DNA of 64,000 nt from NCBI GenBank assembly GCA_963791595.1, contig CAWBTF010000036.1, positions 124,001 to 188,000 on the forward strand, written 5' to 3'. Of the stretch, positions 26,341-35,545 are shown one piece after another. The notes under the pieces are model-generated. The model made no database searches, was not told the origin of the DNA, and saw nothing but the letters and a program-made list of their open reading frames with translations. Position 1 is the stretch's first letter; each line of letters opens with the position of its first letter. Made by a program: the position numbers and the translations under genes. The stretch comes from JAEMQF01 sp963791595 (GTDB taxonomy: Bacteria > Pseudomonadota > Gammaproteobacteria > Burkholderiales > Burkholderiaceae_C).

Positions 26341-29328
26341 TCAGCCTGCAGGCGCCTGGTTGGGTGGCAGCGTGGGCGAATGCAGCGCCAGCGCCACTGC
26401 CTGCGGCAAGGTGAGTTGCTCGCCCTCGTGCCACGCGGCGCCCAGGCGTTGCGGATCCAGCTGGCGCGCCGCCAGCCTGCGCACGCGTTCCAGGTAGCGC
26501 CGGTCGGAGTCGACGATTTCGCCAAATTTGGCGCGCCAGAACTGGGTGGCGAAGGCCGCGAGTTGGCAGGCGGCCTCGGGCTGGCGCAGGTGCGCCAGCG
26601 CGCGTGGCAGATTCCACAGGCCGTAGGCGAGGTCGAACGGCGTCATGCTGCGCCAAGCCAGGCGGATGCACTCCCGGTAGTCGGCGCAGGCAAGAACCCA
26701 GTGGCGCAGGCCGCTGTGAGCGTTGCCGCGCACGTTGAGAGATTGGCTCAGGCGGCGCCAATCGGCGAGGGCGCGCGCGCTGGCGATGATGGGCTCGATT
26801 CTTTGCAGCACTTCGCGATTGCGGCTCAGGTTTTGCGCGCACACGGCCAGGTTGTAGCGTCCGCCGTTGACAGCGTGCTGGTTGCCGAGCCGCTGCCACA
26901 GCGCGAGGGCCTGCGAGTGCAGCTGCTCGCCCAACGCATGGTCGCGGTGGTGCGCATTCGTGACGAAGCCGCGCAGCGAGAGGATGCCGGCCTGCACTTC
27001 CAGCGCCTCGCGGTCGGCGCTTGTCGCCGCGCGGGGCGGCTGCGCCACCGTATCGAGCAAGCCATGCGCCTGATCGAGCAGCGGCTCCACCTCAGCGGCG
27101 CGGCGCCGCATGCGCCAGCGCACCCGTGCCAGGGCGTACAGGGCGCGCGCGCGTTGGATCGCGTTGAGCGCATCACACTCCAGCGCGAGTTCGGCATGGC
27201 GCAACGCGCTGTCCGTTTGACCGGCGAGATAGAGCATGGGTGCCAGGGTGGCGTGACCCAGCGCGCGCAGCACCGGCTCGCCGCATTGATCGACGGCCTG
27301 GGTGGCGCGCCTCAACCCCGCAAGGGGCAGCTCCACGTCTTCGAACGCGCGGCGCAGCGTGAGCACAAGGTGCACCGCCTGCTGCGGTGCACCGTCGGCG
27401 ACCGCGCCGTCCAGCGCCGCCAGCAGGTTCGGCAACTCCGTGCGCAGCAGCGCCAGGGGCGGCGTGGCCGGCAGCGCTTGTGCCCACTGCAAGGCCCAGG
27501 CGCCCAAGCGTGCACGCCAGTGGCTCGCGTCGCCGGCGGCGAGCTGCGCGGCGGCGAACTCGCGAATCGGTTGGTACAGGCTCATGCGCCACGCAGACGG
27601 AGATTCGTTTGCATCGGGATCGGCGTCGGCCCGGCCCGTCGCGTCGGCGTCTGCGTCAACCTCCTCGGGCACGCGTTCGCCGTGCGAGCGCACCAGCGAG
27701 TGGGCGACGAGTTCGTCCAGGCGCAACTGCACCTGCGCCGCCGGCTCGTCGAAAATGGCGAGCACCGCTGCGCTGTCGAAGCTGTCGGCGAACACGGTGA
27801 GCGCGCACAGCAGGCGGGCTTGCGGCGGGTCCAGCAGGTCCCAGCTCCACTGAATGGCGCGTTGCATCGACGCGTGACGGGCGTCGTTGGATGGGCGCGG
27901 GGCGCTGCGCGCCAGCAAATCCAGGCGCGGTGTGCCGGGCTCGCGCAGGCGCGCCAGCATGTCGGCCGGGGCGATGTTGCGCACGCGCGAGGCGGCGAGC
28001 TCGATCGCCAGCGGCATGCCTTCCAGCGCGCGCATCAGCGCCACCAGCGTCGGCGCATTGCGCGCGTGAAGGTGGAAGTCGCTTCGCACCGCACGGGCGC
28101 GCTCGACGAACAGCCCGACCGCGGGGTTCGCGGCGGCGCCCGCCAGGCCCGCGTTGGCGGCAGGCAGCTCGAGCGCCGCGACCCGGTATTCGTGTTCGCC
28201 GGGCAGGCCCAGCGGCCGTCGCGAGGTGACGAGCAGGTGCAGCAACGGCAACTGCGACGCCAGCTGCGCCACCAGGTCTTCGCCCTGGCCGGCGAGTTGC
28301 TCGAAGTTGTCGAGAACGAGCAGTGCGCGCCGGCCTTGCAAGGCGGCGACCACAGTGTCGATCGGGTCGCTCGGCGCTCCGCCCGCGCCGGGCGCGACTT
28401 GCAGCGCGCCGGTCAGCGCGTCGCAGGCCTGTGCCTGCGTCGTGCATGCGGCCAGCGGCACGAAGGCGATGATGTCGAGCGGCTGCGCCGGGTCGGGCAC
28501 GGGCAGCGGCCAGTCGGCATGGTCGCGCAACGAATGCGCGACTTCGACCGCCAGGCGCGTCTTGCCGGCGCCGCCCGGGCCGATCAGCGTGACCAGGCGC
28601 TGCGCGAGCACCAGCTCGCGCACGCGTGCGCCTTGGGTGTCGGCGCCGACCAGGCGCGTCAGGTAATTCGGCAGCGTGATTCGCGCCGCGGGTGCGTTCG
28701 GTCGTGGCGCCTGCGTCGGCGCCAAGTGAGGTGGCGACGCGTCCGCGGTGTCCGCCGCGGACATGTTGACCGAAACGACTGAGGGCGCGGTGCTCGGCGG
28801 TACCGGGCCGCGCATCGAAACTGGTGTCGCGAGTGGTTGCGCAAGCTGTGCTGTCAGCCGCTCGTGCAGCGCCGCGAAGCGCAGGCGTTCTTCGTCGATC
28901 CAGTCGTCGTAAAAGCCCGGCAGCAGCTCGCCGCGGTACAGGGCCAACGCCTGCTCGGCCCGGCCGGCGCGCACATGGCGCTCGAACTCCAAGGCGTCGC
29001 AGGCGAGCGCGTGCGGCACGACGCGCACGTTGCCGCGGTCGGCGAGCAGCACGGGTTGCGGTGGCTGCATGCCGGCCGGCTCCAACACGCTTTTCAGCGT
29101 GGACAGTGCCTGGCGCAGCCGGTTGCGCCCGACGCTGAGCTGCACGCCCGGCCACAGCAGCTCCATCAACTCTTCACGCGGGTGGGCTCGCCCGGGTTCG
29201 AGCGCCAGGCGCGCCAGCAGCGCGGTGACGGCGCGGCTGGGCAGGCGCGTCAGTTCTTGCGTCGCGTCGCTCAGCCGCAGGCCGCCGAGCAGAGCGACGT
29301 GCCAGCGCGCGGGCGCTGCCTGCTCCAC
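26341..29328 (-). CDS. BTAD/SARP-type regulator with P-loop ATPase and helical repeats
   Basis: 995 residues from a GTG. An N-terminal winged-helix domain (residues 8-100, WHVALLGGLRLSD and RSEELMELLWP-like blocks, read as REELMELLWPGVQ) is followed by a BTAD-type helical domain (DDWIDEERLRFAALHERL). A STAND-type ATPase starts near residue 251 with GPGGAGKTRLA, then LLVLDNFEQ and LLVTSRRPLG. The C-terminal 400 residues look like TPR-like helices. Such proteins are large ligand-responsive transcription activators. Only 4 bp separate it from the PHP gene upstream, so the two share a transcript. The natural local target would be the three exported proteins downstream, which is only a guess. Confidence 0.85.
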   Translation of the reverse strand: MEQAAPARWHVALLGGLRLSDATQELTRLPSRAVTALLARLALEPGRAHPREELMELLWPGVQLSVGRNRLRQALSTLKSVLEPAGMQPPQPVLLADRGNVRVVPHALACDALEFERHVRAGRAEQALALYRGELLPGFYDDWIDEERLRFAALHERLTAQLAQPLATPVSMRGPVPPSTAPSVVSVNMSAADTADASPPHLAPTQAPRPNAPAARITLPNYLTRLVGADTQGARVRELVLAQRLVTLIGPGGAGKTRLAVEVAHSLRDHADWPLPVPDPAQPLDIIAFVPLAACTTQAQACDALTGALQVAPGAGGAPSDPIDTVVAALQGRRALLVLDNFEQLAGQGEDLVAQLASQLPLLHLLVTSRRPLGLPGEHEYRVAALELPAANAGLAGAAANPAVGLFVERARAVRSDFHLHARNAPTLVALMRALEGMPLAIELAASRVRNIAPADMLARLREPGTPRLDLLARSAPRPSNDARHASMQRAIQWSWDLLDPPQARLLCALTVFADSFDSAAVLAIFDEPAAQVQLRLDELVAHSLVRSHGERVPEEVDADADATGRADADPDANESPSAWRMSLYQPIREFAAAQLAAGDASHWRARLGAWALQWAQALPATPPLALLRTELPNLLAALDGAVADGAPQQAVHLVLTLRRAFEDVELPLAGLRRATQAVDQCGEPVLRALGHATLAPMLYLAGQTDSALRHAELALECDALNAIQRARALYALARVRWRMRRRAAEVEPLLDQAHGLLDTVAQPPRAATSADREALEVQAGILSLRGFVTNAHHRDHALGEQLHSQALALWQRLGNQHAVNGGRYNLAVCAQNLSRNREVLQRIEPIIASARALADWRRLSQSLNVRGNAHSGLRHWVLACADYRECIRLAWRSMTPFDLAYGLWNLPRALAHLRQPEAACQLAAFATQFWRAKFGEIVDSDRRYLERVRRLAARQLDPQRLGAAWHEGEQLTLPQAVALALHSPTLPPNQAPAG

Positions 29329-29332
29329 CTTC

Positions 29333-30202
29333 TTAACGCACGGATGTGGCGTGTGCCGGGTGTTGAATGCGGCTTTCCAGCGCGTCCCAGATCGGCGTCA
29401 GGCGCGCCGGCAGGGGCGGCAAGCTGCCCAGGTCCATGTGGCTCTCATCGGGGCTGTGAAAGTCGCTGCCGCGCGAGGCGAGCAGATTGAATTCGAGCGC
29501 GGTGCCGGCGTAGCGCACCGCGTCGGCGGCGCTGTGGCTGCCGGTCACGACCTCGACACCGCGCCCGCCGTGGGCGATGAACTCGGTGAACAACGCGTAC
29601 TCCTCGTTCGCGCTGAACTTGTAGCGCGCCGGGTGCGCGATCACGGCCACGCCGCCCGCGCCGCCGATCCACGCCACCGCGTCGCGCAGGCTCGCCCAGC
29701 GGTGCGGCACGTAGCCGGGCCGGCCTTGCACCAGGTACTTGCGAAACACTTCCTGGGTGTCGCGGCACACGCCGGTGGCGACGAGGAAGCGTGCGAAGTG
29801 GGTGCGCGACATCAGGTCGGGGTTGCCGACGAAACTGAGCGCGCCTTCGAATGCGCCGTGAATGCCCACCTTGGCCAGGCCATCGGCCATCTCCATCGCG
29901 CGCAGCTTGCGGCCGTCGCGTGTGGCCGCCAGGCCGGCCTTGAGCGTGGCATCTTCCGGGTCGAGACCGAGGCCGACGATGTGCACCGTGGTGTCGGCGA
30001 ACGTGACCGAGATTTCGCAGCCGGCCAGGTAGGGCAGACCGAGTTCGAACGCCGCGTCGCGCGCGCGCTGCTGGCCGCCCACTTCGTCGTGATCGGTCAG
30101 CGACCAGAGTTCGACGCCGTTGCCTTTGGCGCGCGCGGCCAAGGCTTGCGGGCTGAGCGTGCCGTCGGACACGTCGGAATGGCAATGCAGGTCAGCGTTC
30201 AT
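29333..30202 (-). CDS. PHP-domain phosphoesterase / 5'-3' exoribonuclease (Rnm/TrpH family)
   Basis: 289 residues. The PHP metal site is spelled by DLHCHSDVSDG at the N-terminus, LTDHDEVGG, GCEISV, IAHPARY and SRGSDFHSPDE. Family members remove nucleotides from 3',5'-bisphosphates and trim the 5' ends of 5S and 23S rRNA. ATG 30202 gives the family N-terminus. Upstream lie 142 bp without a recognisable gene before the convergent-free stop of the sugar dehydrogenase. Confidence 0.92.
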   Translation of the reverse strand: MNADLHCHSDVSDGTLSPQALAARAKGNGVELWSLTDHDEVGGQQRARDAAFELGLPYLAGCEISVTFADTTVHIVGLGLDPEDATLKAGLAATRDGRKLRAMEMADGLAKVGIHGAFEGALSFVGNPDLMSRTHFARFLVATGVCRDTQEVFRKYLVQGRPGYVPHRWASLRDAVAWIGGAGGVAVIAHPARYKFSANEEYALFTEFIAHGGRGVEVVTGSHSAADAVRYAGTALEFNLLASRGSDFHSPDESHMDLGSLPPLPARLTPIWDALESRIQHPAHATSVR

Positions 30203-30344
30203 CAATGGCGATCGTTGCAGTTGCTTGCATTTTAGGGTTCGCCCTCGTGCGAAGGCGCCGCAAGGGCAACGGAAGCGGACCGGCCTGCGCACAACGGACG
30301 CTGCTCCCCCGCGAACTGGGGATGCTGCGTTCCGGCGTCGACGC

Positions 30345-31568
30345 TCAAGGCGCGATGCGCAACACGCGTCCGTCGGAGTTGTCGGTGAGCAGGTAGAGCG
30401 CGCCGTCCGGGCCTTGGCGCACGTCGCGGATGCGCTCTTGCAGCGAATCGAACAGCGCTTCGCGGTGCACCACGGCATCGCCGTCGAGCGTCAGGCGCCA
30501 CAGCGCGCGGCCGGCCAGCGCCCCGACGAACAGGTTGCCGCGCCATTGCGGGATCAGTGCTGCGTCATAGAAGCACAGGCCGCTCGGGCCGATCGAACGT
30601 GGCACCCAGGTGGTCAGCGGCTCCACGAAGTCGGGCGCGTGGCGGCCGCCACCGAGTTCGCAGCCGCTCATGAACGAGCCGTAGTTGCAACCGTAGCTGC
30701 GCTCGGGCCAGCCGTAGTTCTTGCCGGCGCGCGCGATGTTCAGCTCGTCCCCGCCTTGCGGGCCATGTTCGGTGAGCCAAAGCTCGCCGGTGCGCGGGTG
30801 CAACGCGGCGCCCTGCGGGTTGCGGTGGCCGTAGCTCCAGACCTCCGGCAGCGCGGGCTTGCCGCCGGATGCGAGCACGGGGTTGTCGCGCGCGGCCTGG
30901 CCGTCGCGCTGAATGCGGACCACCTTGCCCAGATGGGTTTGCAGGTCTTGCGCGGGCGTCTTCAGCTGGCGCTCGCCGAGCGTCGCGAACAAGGTCTTGT
31001 CGCGCCCGAACACCAGTCGGCAACCGAAGTGGCCGCTGCCGGGCACCTTCGGCAGTTGGCGAAAGATCACATGGACATCGTTCAGGGCGTTGCCGCGCAG
31101 CCTGCCGCGCGCCACCGCGGTGCCGGCCTTGCCCGCGTCGGCGCCGCTGCCGGGCTCGGCGTAAGCGAAGTAGACCCACGGTTCGCGCTCGAAGTCGGGG
31201 TTGAGGCACACGTCGAGCAAACCGCCCTGGCCGCTCGCGGCGACCGGCGGAACACCTGCCAGCGGCGCGCTCAATGAGCGGCCATCGGCCGAGGCGATCA
31301 GCATCGTGCCGCCCTTTTGCGTGATCAGCAGCCGTGCGTCGGGCAAGAACGCCAAGCCCCAGGGTTGCTGCAGGCCCTGGACGAATGTGCGTGCCTGCGG
31401 CGGCGCCGCACCCCGGGCTCGGCCGGTGCAGATCAGGCTGGAGGCGACTGCGGCAAGCGGCATGCGCGACAGCCCGCCCAGACCCGCGATGCTGCCCAGC
31501 ACCAGGCTGCGCCGTGAGGTAGCCGCGCGCGAGCGCGCCGCTGTCGAGTGCCTGACCCGAATTGGCAT
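30345..31568 (-). CDS. PQQ-dependent soluble aldose/glucose dehydrogenase-like protein
   Basis: About 407 residues. A Tat-like leader (SRRSLVLGSIAGLGG) precedes a six-bladed propeller of the soluble glucose dehydrogenase family: QGLQQPWGLAFLPDARLLIT, GGLLDVCLNPDF, YGHRNPQGAALHP, LTEHGPQGGDELN and IRDVRQGPDGALYLLTD. The GHRNPQG and HGP blocks carry the PQQ/Ca ligands, including the catalytic His expected near SGHFGCRLVFG. It would oxidise sugars in the periplasm. ATG 31568 gives the Tat leader directly; a longer version to 31673 is less likely. Confidence 0.87.
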   Translation of the reverse strand: MPIRVRHSTAARSRAATSRRSLVLGSIAGLGGLSRMPLAAVASSLICTGRARGAAPPQARTFVQGLQQPWGLAFLPDARLLITQKGGTMLIASADGRSLSAPLAGVPPVAASGQGGLLDVCLNPDFEREPWVYFAYAEPGSGADAGKAGTAVARGRLRGNALNDVHVIFRQLPKVPGSGHFGCRLVFGRDKTLFATLGERQLKTPAQDLQTHLGKVVRIQRDGQAARDNPVLASGGKPALPEVWSYGHRNPQGAALHPRTGELWLTEHGPQGGDELNIARAGKNYGWPERSYGCNYGSFMSGCELGGGRHAPDFVEPLTTWVPRSIGPSGLCFYDAALIPQWRGNLFVGALAGRALWRLTLDGDAVVHREALFDSLQERIRDVRQGPDGALYLLTDNSDGRVLRIAP

Positions 31569-31699
31569 GGTGGGCGGCGTTGTCAATGCAATGTCCCAGG
31601 GATGCCTACATTGGATCGAGCTTGCATAGGTGCGCGCCAAACCGGCAGCAGGGGGAGCGGAGACGGAAAGCAATCACGCCTGAATCGGTGGGGTGAATA

Positions 31700-33775
31700 G
31701 TGGCGCATTTTGCGCTTTGCCCGGGTGACCCCGCACCCGTCTCAGGGAGAATTCAGGCAAGCTGTCGCCTCCATGCCATCCACTCGCCACGCTGTTACGG
31801 TCCGGGCCGCGCCCGGTCAAGCTTGAAGGCGCTGCCATACTCGGCGGGCGGGCAGCCGCGGCTCGGCTCGCGGCTGGTGCGGGCGGTGCTGCTGGCCGCC
31901 GGCGCGGCGCTGCTGGTCGCCGCGGTGGCGCTCAACGGGTTCGCCTACTTCACTTTGCGCAGCGGCTTCGTCGAGAACCTGAAAGTCGAGGCGCTGCTCA
32001 CCGCCGACCACGCCGGCCGGGCGATGGCCGATGGCGACCGGGCCAAGGCGGCGCTCGAACTCGCCTGTGTGCAGGCGTCGCCGACGCTGCTCGGCGCCGC
32101 GCTGTTCGACACGAAGGGACAGTTTTTCGCGAGCCATGCGCCGCAGCGCGACGACGCTCGCCAGCCCGGCGACCTGAAGTCGATGCCGCGCGACGACGTG
32201 GAATTCGGCGAGTCGCAGGTGCGCGTGGTTGCGCCCGTCAGGTTCGAGGGTGCAGGCGTCGGGCAGATCGTCGTCGTCGCGAGTCTGGACCGTCTGTACC
32301 GGCGCATGGCGGCGTTCGTGGGCGTCAGCGTCGTCGTCGTGATTGCCGCGTTGGGCCTCGCGTTGGCGCTGGTGGCACGCATCCGCCGCGAGATGGATGC
32401 GTCGGAAAGCCAGCTCGACGAATTGGCCTATGTGGACCCGGTGACCCGGCTGCCGAACCGCCACGCCGCGAACGCCCAGGTTCAGCGCATGATCGACCGG
32501 GTGGGCAAGGGCAGCGAAGGTTTTGCGCTGATGCTGCTCGACCTGGACAATTTCAAGATCGTCAACGACACGCTCGGCCACCCGGCGGGTGACCAGCTCC
32601 TGCAAGCCCTGGCAGCGCGCCTGACGGAACAACTGCCGCGCGGCGACATGGTGTTCCGCTACGGCGGCGACGAGTTCCTGATCCTGTCGGAAGGCTACCG
32701 CGCGCCTGAGCACCTGCGCCTGATCGGCCAGTTCGCGCTGCTCACGCTGGACATGCCGCTCACCGTGGGTCCGCACGAGCTGCAGGTGCGCGGCTGCGTG
32801 GGGCTGGCGCAGTACCCACGCGACGCGACCGACGCTTCGAGCCTGGTGCGCGCGGCCGACACCGCGATGTACCGCGCGAAGAGCCTGGGCAAAAACACCT
32901 GTGCGGTGTTTGAAGCGGACATGGACCACACCGCCAAGCGCCGGATTCGCATCGACGCCGAACTGCGCCGCGCCGTGGCGCGCGACGAGCTGCACTTGCA
33001 GTACCAGCCGATCGTCGACCTGATCAGCGGCCGAATGGTCGGCGTGGAGGCGCTCGTGCGCTGGCAGCACCCGGACCTGGGAACGATTGCGCCGGCCGAG
33101 TTCATTCCGGTGGCCGAGGACAGCGGTCTGATCGCCGAAATCGGCCAGTGGGTGCTGCACGCGGCTTGCGCGCAGATGCAGCAGTGGCACGAGAAGGGTC
33201 ACGTCGGGCTGTATGTCGCGATCAACGTCTCCGAGCGCCAGCTCAAGCGCGGCCTGGTGCGCCAGCTCGACGCGGCGCTTGTGGCCACCGGCCTGGACCC
33301 GGGCTGCGTGGAACTCGAGATCACCGAGCAGTCGCTGGTGGACAACATCGAAGCCGGCATCGCCCAGTTGAACCTGCTGAAAGAGCGCGGCATCAAGCTC
33401 TCGATCGACGACTTCGGCACCGGCTTCACCTCGTTGAACTACGTGAGGCGCCTGCCGATCGACAAACTCAAGATCGACATGACGTTCGTGAAAGACCTGC
33501 CGGGCAGCGCGAACGACGCGGCGATCGCGACGACGATCGTCTCGCTGGCGCAAGGCCTGAACATGAAGGTGGTGGGCGAGGGCGTGCAGAACCAGACGCA
33601 GCACGACTTCCTGCGCCAGCTCGGTTGCCACTTCGCCCAGGGCTATCTGTACAGCCGGCCGGTGACGGCCGAGCGCATGACGCGCTTCCTGGCGCAGCGC
33701 TTGGCCGACTCGGACGAAGCCGAGGGGCGTTGGCCGAACGTGTCTTCTGCGCTTTCGCCGATCACGGTGCATTGA
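31700..33775 (+). CDS. Membrane GGDEF-EAL protein (cyclic di-GMP turnover)
   Basis: Up to 691 residues. Two membrane segments (LLAAGAALLVAAVALNGFAY and VGVSVVVVIAALGLALALVA) flank a periplasmic sensor region of about 125 residues. The GGDEF domain has an intact YGGDEFLI and LDNFKIVND; the EAL domain has VEALVRW, INVSERQ, ITEQSLVDN and DDFGTGFTSL. Both active sites look complete, so it could make or break cyclic di-GMP. The first 40 residues from the GTG at 31700 look unlike a protein start; a TTG at 31823 directly before the first membrane segment may be the real start. Confidence 0.9.
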   Translation: MAHFALCPGDPAPVSGRIQASCRLHAIHSPRCYGPGRARSSLKALPYSAGGQPRLGSRLVRAVLLAAGAALLVAAVALNGFAYFTLRSGFVENLKVEALLTADHAGRAMADGDRAKAALELACVQASPTLLGAALFDTKGQFFASHAPQRDDARQPGDLKSMPRDDVEFGESQVRVVAPVRFEGAGVGQIVVVASLDRLYRRMAAFVGVSVVVVIAALGLALALVARIRREMDASESQLDELAYVDPVTRLPNRHAANAQVQRMIDRVGKGSEGFALMLLDLDNFKIVNDTLGHPAGDQLLQALAARLTEQLPRGDMVFRYGGDEFLILSEGYRAPEHLRLIGQFALLTLDMPLTVGPHELQVRGCVGLAQYPRDATDASSLVRAADTAMYRAKSLGKNTCAVFEADMDHTAKRRIRIDAELRRAVARDELHLQYQPIVDLISGRMVGVEALVRWQHPDLGTIAPAEFIPVAEDSGLIAEIGQWVLHAACAQMQQWHEKGHVGLYVAINVSERQLKRGLVRQLDAALVATGLDPGCVELEITEQSLVDNIEAGIAQLNLLKERGIKLSIDDFGTGFTSLNYVRRLPIDKLKIDMTFVKDLPGSANDAAIATTIVSLAQGLNMKVVGEGVQNQTQHDFLRQLGCHFAQGYLYSRPVTAERMTRFLAQRLADSDEAEGRWPNVSSALSPITVH

Positions 33776-33778
33776 ACC

Positions 33779-33806
33779 TACTCTCTCTCATGGAGGGAGA
33801 GGGAGC
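33779..33806. terminator. Degenerate hairpin between convergent genes
   Basis: CTCTCTCTC and GGGAGAGGGAG flank ATGGA and can form an imperfect stem. It lies between the GGDEF-EAL gene and recJ, which converge. It resembles a worn copy of the CCCTCTCCC-type repeats at 8326 and 8402. There is no T-run. Confidence 0.3.
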
Positions 33807-33820
33807 AAACACTGAAGACT

Positions 33821-35545
33821 TCAATCGGCCGCCTGCACCAGCCACTGCACGCGCTCGCGGCCGTTGTACTCGTCCACGCCGAGCCGGTACGCCAGGCGCG
33901 CCCGCGCGCCCAGCGGTTCGGTGCGGCCGAACCAGATGGCGTCCACACTGGCGCCGGCATGGCGCAGGTTGAGCTTCAAGTGGCGCTCGCCGACGATGCG
34001 CTGCGACAGCACTTCGACCTCGTCGCAAAAGAGCGGCGGCTCGAACGCCTGGCCCCAGACTTGCGCATCGAGCGCGCGCGCCGTCTCGGCATTGCAGTAT
34101 TCGCGCGGCAAGGGTCCGTCGGTCAGCAGCGTGCGTGCCAGCGTCGCGGCGTCGAGCCATTCACTGGCCACCTGGCACAGGGCCGAATCGAAAGTCGCGA
34201 GCTGGGCCTCCTCCAGTGTGCAGCCGGCGGCCATCGCGTGGCCGCCGAAGCGCTTGAGCACGCCCGGGTGGCGCTTCACCACCAGGTCAAGCGCGTCGCG
34301 CAAATGAAACCCCGGGATCGACCGGCCCGAGCCTTTCAGCAGCCCGTCCTGGCCACGCGCGAACACGAACGTCGGCCGGTGCACGCGGTCTTTCAGGCGC
34401 GACGCGACGATGCCGACCACGCCTTCGTGAAACTCGGGGTCGAACAGCGCCAGCGCGGGGGGTGGGTCGCCTTGCGGCATCAAGGCGTCGAGCAGGATTT
34501 CGGCTGACTCGCGCATGCCGGTTTCCAACTCGCGCCGATCGCGGTTGATGCCGTCGAGCGTGCGTGCGAGTTCGGCGGCGCGCGATGCGTCGTCGGTGAG
34601 CAGGCACTCGATGCCGAGCGTCATGTCCGACAAGCGCCCGGCCGCGTTGATTCGCGGCCCGAGCGCGAAGCCGAAGTCGCCGGCACTGGCACGGCGCGGG
34701 TCGCGCCCGGCGGCGCTGAACAGCGCGGCGACGCCAGGCTGCATCTGCCCGGCGCGAATGCGCTTCAGCCCCTGCGCGACCAAGCGCCGGTTGTTCGGGT
34801 CGAGTTTCACGACGTCGGCCACGGTGCCGAGCGCCACCAGATCGAGCAGGCTGTCCAGCCGCGGCTGACTCTGCGCAGTGAACGCACCGCGCTCGCGCAG
34901 CACGCCGCGCAGCGCGAGCAGCACGTAAAACATCACGCCCACGCCGGCGAGGTTCTTGCTCGCGAAGGTGCAGCCCGGCTGGTTGGGGTTGACGATCACG
35001 TGGGCGTCGGGCAGCGAAATCACGTCGCCTGAGAGCGCCGGCAAATGATGGTCGGTGACGAGCACGCCCAGGCCCCGCGCGCGCGCATGCGCCACACCTT
35101 CCAGGCTGGCGATGCCGTTGTCGACGGTGACGATGACCTCGGCACCTTGGGCCAGCGCCAGGTCGACGATGGCCGGCGTCAAACCGTAGCCGTGCACGGC
35201 GCGGTCTGGGACGACGTAGCCGAGCGTTTCGCGCGCCGCGCCGAGCAGCGCCAGACCGCGCAGCGCGAGCGCGCAGGCGGTGGCGCCGTCGCAGTCGTAA
35301 TCGGCGACGACGCACAGGCGCTTGCGCGCGGCCATCGCGTCGGCGAGATAGATGCCGGCGGCCTGGGCGCCCAACAAATCGGTCGGTGGAAGCAGGCGCG
35401 CCAGCGAATCGTCGAGTTCCTCGGCGCCGCGCAAGCCGCGCGCGGCGAACAGGCGCGCGAGCAACGGGTGCACGCCGGCCTGCTCCAGCGCCCACGCGGC
35501 GCGCGGTGGAACGTCGCGCAGCGCAATTTTCGGCGGCGCGCTCAC
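33821..35545 (-). CDS. recJ: Single-stranded-DNA-specific exonuclease RecJ
   Basis: 574 residues, full length. RecJ degrades single-stranded DNA 5'-3' in recombination and mismatch repair. DHH-family metal motifs are present: VVADYDCDGATACALAL, VTVDNGIAS, VTDHHLP and the DHHA1 block KGSGRSIPGFHLRDAL with RFGGHAMAAGCTL. The start is GTG at 35545, overlapping the RpfE-type stop as GTGA, so translation is coupled. The tail lies 45 bp from the convergent GGDEF-EAL gene. Confidence 0.96.
   Translation of the reverse strand: MSAPPKIALRDVPPRAAWALEQAGVHPLLARLFAARGLRGAEELDDSLARLLPPTDLLGAQAAGIYLADAMAARKRLCVVADYDCDGATACALALRGLALLGAARETLGYVVPDRAVHGYGLTPAIVDLALAQGAEVIVTVDNGIASLEGVAHARARGLGVLVTDHHLPALSGDVISLPDAHVIVNPNQPGCTFASKNLAGVGVMFYVLLALRGVLRERGAFTAQSQPRLDSLLDLVALGTVADVVKLDPNNRRLVAQGLKRIRAGQMQPGVAALFSAAGRDPRRASAGDFGFALGPRINAAGRLSDMTLGIECLLTDDASRAAELARTLDGINRDRRELETGMRESAEILLDALMPQGDPPPALALFDPEFHEGVVGIVASRLKDRVHRPTFVFARGQDGLLKGSGRSIPGFHLRDALDLVVKRHPGVLKRFGGHAMAAGCTLEEAQLATFDSALCQVASEWLDAATLARTLLTDGPLPREYCNAETARALDAQVWGQAFEPPLFCDEVEVLSQRIVGERHLKLNLRHAGASVDAIWFGRTEPLGARARLAYRLGVDEYNGRERVQWLVQAAD

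Noticed and set aside
26380..28782. An 800-codon open frame on the plus strand.
   Set aside because: Antisense to the BTAD/ATPase regulator, which shows clear domain motifs on the other strand.
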